NCBI GenBank assembly: GCA_017304125.1
Contig: JAFKLV010000140.1
Location: 1 to 5,718, forward strand
DNA from: Sphingomonadales bacterium
GTDB lineage: Bacteria > Pseudomonadota > Alphaproteobacteria > Sphingomonadales > Sphingomonadaceae
Direction of reading: 5' to 3'
DNA length: 5,718 nt
The position numbers and the translations under genes are program-made. Shown piece after piece: positions 4,376 to 5,718 of the stretch. Position 1 is the first letter of the stretch, and each line of letters starts with the position of its first letter. The notes below the pieces were generated by a model. That model made no database searches. It saw only the letters and a program-made list of their open reading frames with translations, and was not told the origin of the DNA.

Positions 4376-5718
4376 TCAATAGGCCCTTCCGATCAGCACG
4401 CGCTCGACCGCCGGCGCGCCGGTGAAGATACACGTGCCCGCCGCCGCGCCCTGATCGATCGGCGCGTTGCGGATCGTGAGCTTGAGCGCCTTCCGCCGCT
4501 CGACGAGCTTGTCGAGCGCGGCACCGGTCGGCCGCGACCAGGCGACATCGGCCCAGCCCGGCTTGGCCACACTCTCAGCGAACATCGCCTCCAGCCCGGC
4601 CCAATCGTCGACGCGGGTGATATTGGCCTCAAGCCGCCCGCGCGCTTCGGCATGCAGCCCGGACTGGATTTCCTCCAGCAGCCCCGCCGCCTCGCCGATG
4701 AAATCGCCGCGCGGCAGGATGCGGCTGTCGAGCTTGCCGTCCTCGCGATACAGCCGGTCGCGGCGCAGCACCGAGACATTGCCGCCGGCGACATCGCGCC
4801 CGCCGACCTCGATCACGAGCGGCGCGCCCTTCTTCACCCAGCCCCAGCGCTTGTTGGCGGCCTTGGCCTGCTTGAGATCGAGCAGCGCGCGCACCGGCTC
4901 GCCCAGCGCGGAAAGCCTGGCGAGGTCGCCCTGCAGCGCGCGGCAATAATCCACGATCGCCGCATCCTCGGGCTGGTCGCGCAGCATCGGCACGATCACG
5001 ATCTGCCACGGCGCGATCTTCGGCGGCACGCGCAAGCCATCGTCGTCGCCATGAACCATGATGACGCCGCCGATCATGCGGGTCGAAACGCCCCAGCTCG
5101 TCGTATTGGCGAATTCCAGCTCGCCCTCGGCATTCTGGAAGCGGATGCCCTGCGCATGCGCGAAATTGGTGCCGAGGAAGTGCGAGGTGCCGGCCTGCAG
5201 CGCCTTGCCGTCCTGCATCATCGCCTCGATCGAATAGGTCGCGACCGCGCCGGGGAAGCGTTCGTTCTCGGGCTTTTCGCCCGCCACCACCGGGAGCGCG
5301 AGATCGTCCTCGGCGAAGCTGCGATAGACCTCCAGCATCCGCTGCGTCTCTTCGCGCGCCTCATCGGCGCTGGCGTGGGCGGTATGCCCCTCCTGCCAGA
5401 GGAATTCGGCGGTCCGCAGGAACATGCGGGTGCGCATTTCCCAGCGGACGACATTGGCCCATTGGTTGATCAGCACCGGCAGGCCCCGCCACGATTGCAC
5501 CCAGCGCGCGAAGGCGGTGCCGATCACCGTCTCGCTGGTCGGGCGGACGACCAGCGGCTCCTCCAGCTTGGCCTCGGGATCGGGGACCAGCCCGCCCTTG
5601 CCGTCCGCCACCAGCCGGTGATGCGTGACGACCGCCATCTCCTTGGCGAAGCCGTCGACATGCTCCGCTTCCTTCTCGAAATAGGACAGCGGGATGAACA
5701 GCGGGAAATAGCAATTTT
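4376..5718 (-). CDS. proS: Prolyl-tRNA synthetase, type without INS domain (ProS type 3-like), N-terminus cut off
   Basis: This class II synthetase charges tRNA-Pro with proline in the cytoplasm. About 446 C-terminal residues are visible; the first full codon is at 5716, and roughly 50-60 residues should lie beyond the edge. In fragment numbering the proline/ATP-site block RPTSET is at 58-63, motif 2 (NVVRWEMRTR, then FLRTAEFLWQEGHT) at 88-112, and motif 3 (GVSTRMIGGVIMVHGDD) from 209. Only about 100 residues separate motifs 2 and 3, so the ~180-residue INS editing domain of E. coli-type ProRS is absent. The anticodon-binding domain follows (about 235-345, starting APWQIVIVP), then the extra C-terminal domain ending in the typical GRAY. 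These features place it with the eukaryotic/archaeal-like enzymes. The C-terminal domain has just one cysteine (in GTCIFTG), where zinc-binding members have four. It is the first visible gene of the cluster and nearly overlaps the thioesterase gene. Confidence 0.95.
   Translation of the reverse strand, partial: NCYFPLFIPLSYFEKEAEHVDGFAKEMAVVTHHRLVADGKGGLVPDPEAKLEEPLVVRPTSETVIGTAFARWVQSWRGLPVLINQWANVVRWEMRTRMFLRTAEFLWQEGHTAHASADEAREETQRMLEVYRSFAEDDLALPVVAGEKPENERFPGAVATYSIEAMMQDGKALQAGTSHFLGTNFAHAQGIRFQNAEGELEFANTTSWGVSTRMIGGVIMVHGDDDGLRVPPKIAPWQIVIVPMLRDQPEDAAIVDYCRALQGDLARLSALGEPVRALLDLKQAKAANKRWGWVKKGAPLVIEVGGRDVAGGNVSVLRRDRLYREDGKLDSRILPRGDFIGEAAGLLEEIQSGLHAEARGRLEANITRVDDWAGLEAMFAESVAKPGWADVAWSRPTGAALDKLVERRKALKLTIRNAPIDQGAAAGTCIFTGAPAVERVLIGRAY

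Noticed and set aside
1..5718. CRISPR, tRNA, rRNA, insertion sequence, toxin-antitoxin or defence island
   Set aside because: No regularly spaced repeats, cloverleaf, transposase-like protein, terminal repeats or small gene pairs were found on either strand.

Overview
This window looks like a GC-rich alphaproteobacterial chromosome segment, most likely from a sphingomonad. That placement is an inference from base composition, the style of the encoded proteins and gene content remembered from that group; no search was run. All five supported genes are on the minus strand, so the window reads from right to left. Two genes are cut by the window ends.

Right half (5718 down to 2411): a tight cluster of proS (prolyl-tRNA synthetase of the eukaryotic/archaeal-like type without the INS editing domain, N-terminus outside the window), a hotdog-fold acyl-CoA thioesterase of the YdiI/PaaI type, and a one-piece class I (iron-sulfur) fumarase. 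The proS stop and the thioesterase ATG are 1 base apart, and the thioesterase stop is 14 bases before the fumarase ATG. They are therefore very probably co-transcribed from a promoter upstream of the window. The cluster ends in an imperfect stem-loop at 2359-2396.

Middle (2410 down to 2124): 287 non-coding, distinctly AT-richer bases. They hold the presumed fumarase terminator and the leader/promoter region of the next gene, including a nested inverted repeat (2203-2255). No RNA gene or convincing small ORF was seen here.

Left half: a 516-residue predicted lipoprotein (GTG start at 2123) with an N-terminal Ig-like domain and a C-terminal PQQ-like beta-propeller of about seven blades. Its base composition is lower in GC than the fumarase cluster. 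After it, 129 non-coding bases contain two hairpins, one an 11-bp perfect stem. Then comes a crotonase-family (enoyl-CoA hydratase/isomerase-like) gene with a TTG start at 443, running off the left edge.

The metabolic genes are housekeeping-like: translation, TCA cycle and acyl-CoA metabolism. The lipoprotein is the one gene with no assignable role. No mobile element, CRISPR, tRNA, rRNA or defence system is visible. The points most worth a second look are the ProRS type with an apparently eroded zinc site, the crotonase lacking the first catalytic glutamate of hydratases, the structured leader and odd composition of the lipoprotein gene, and the proS-thioesterase-fumarase linkage.
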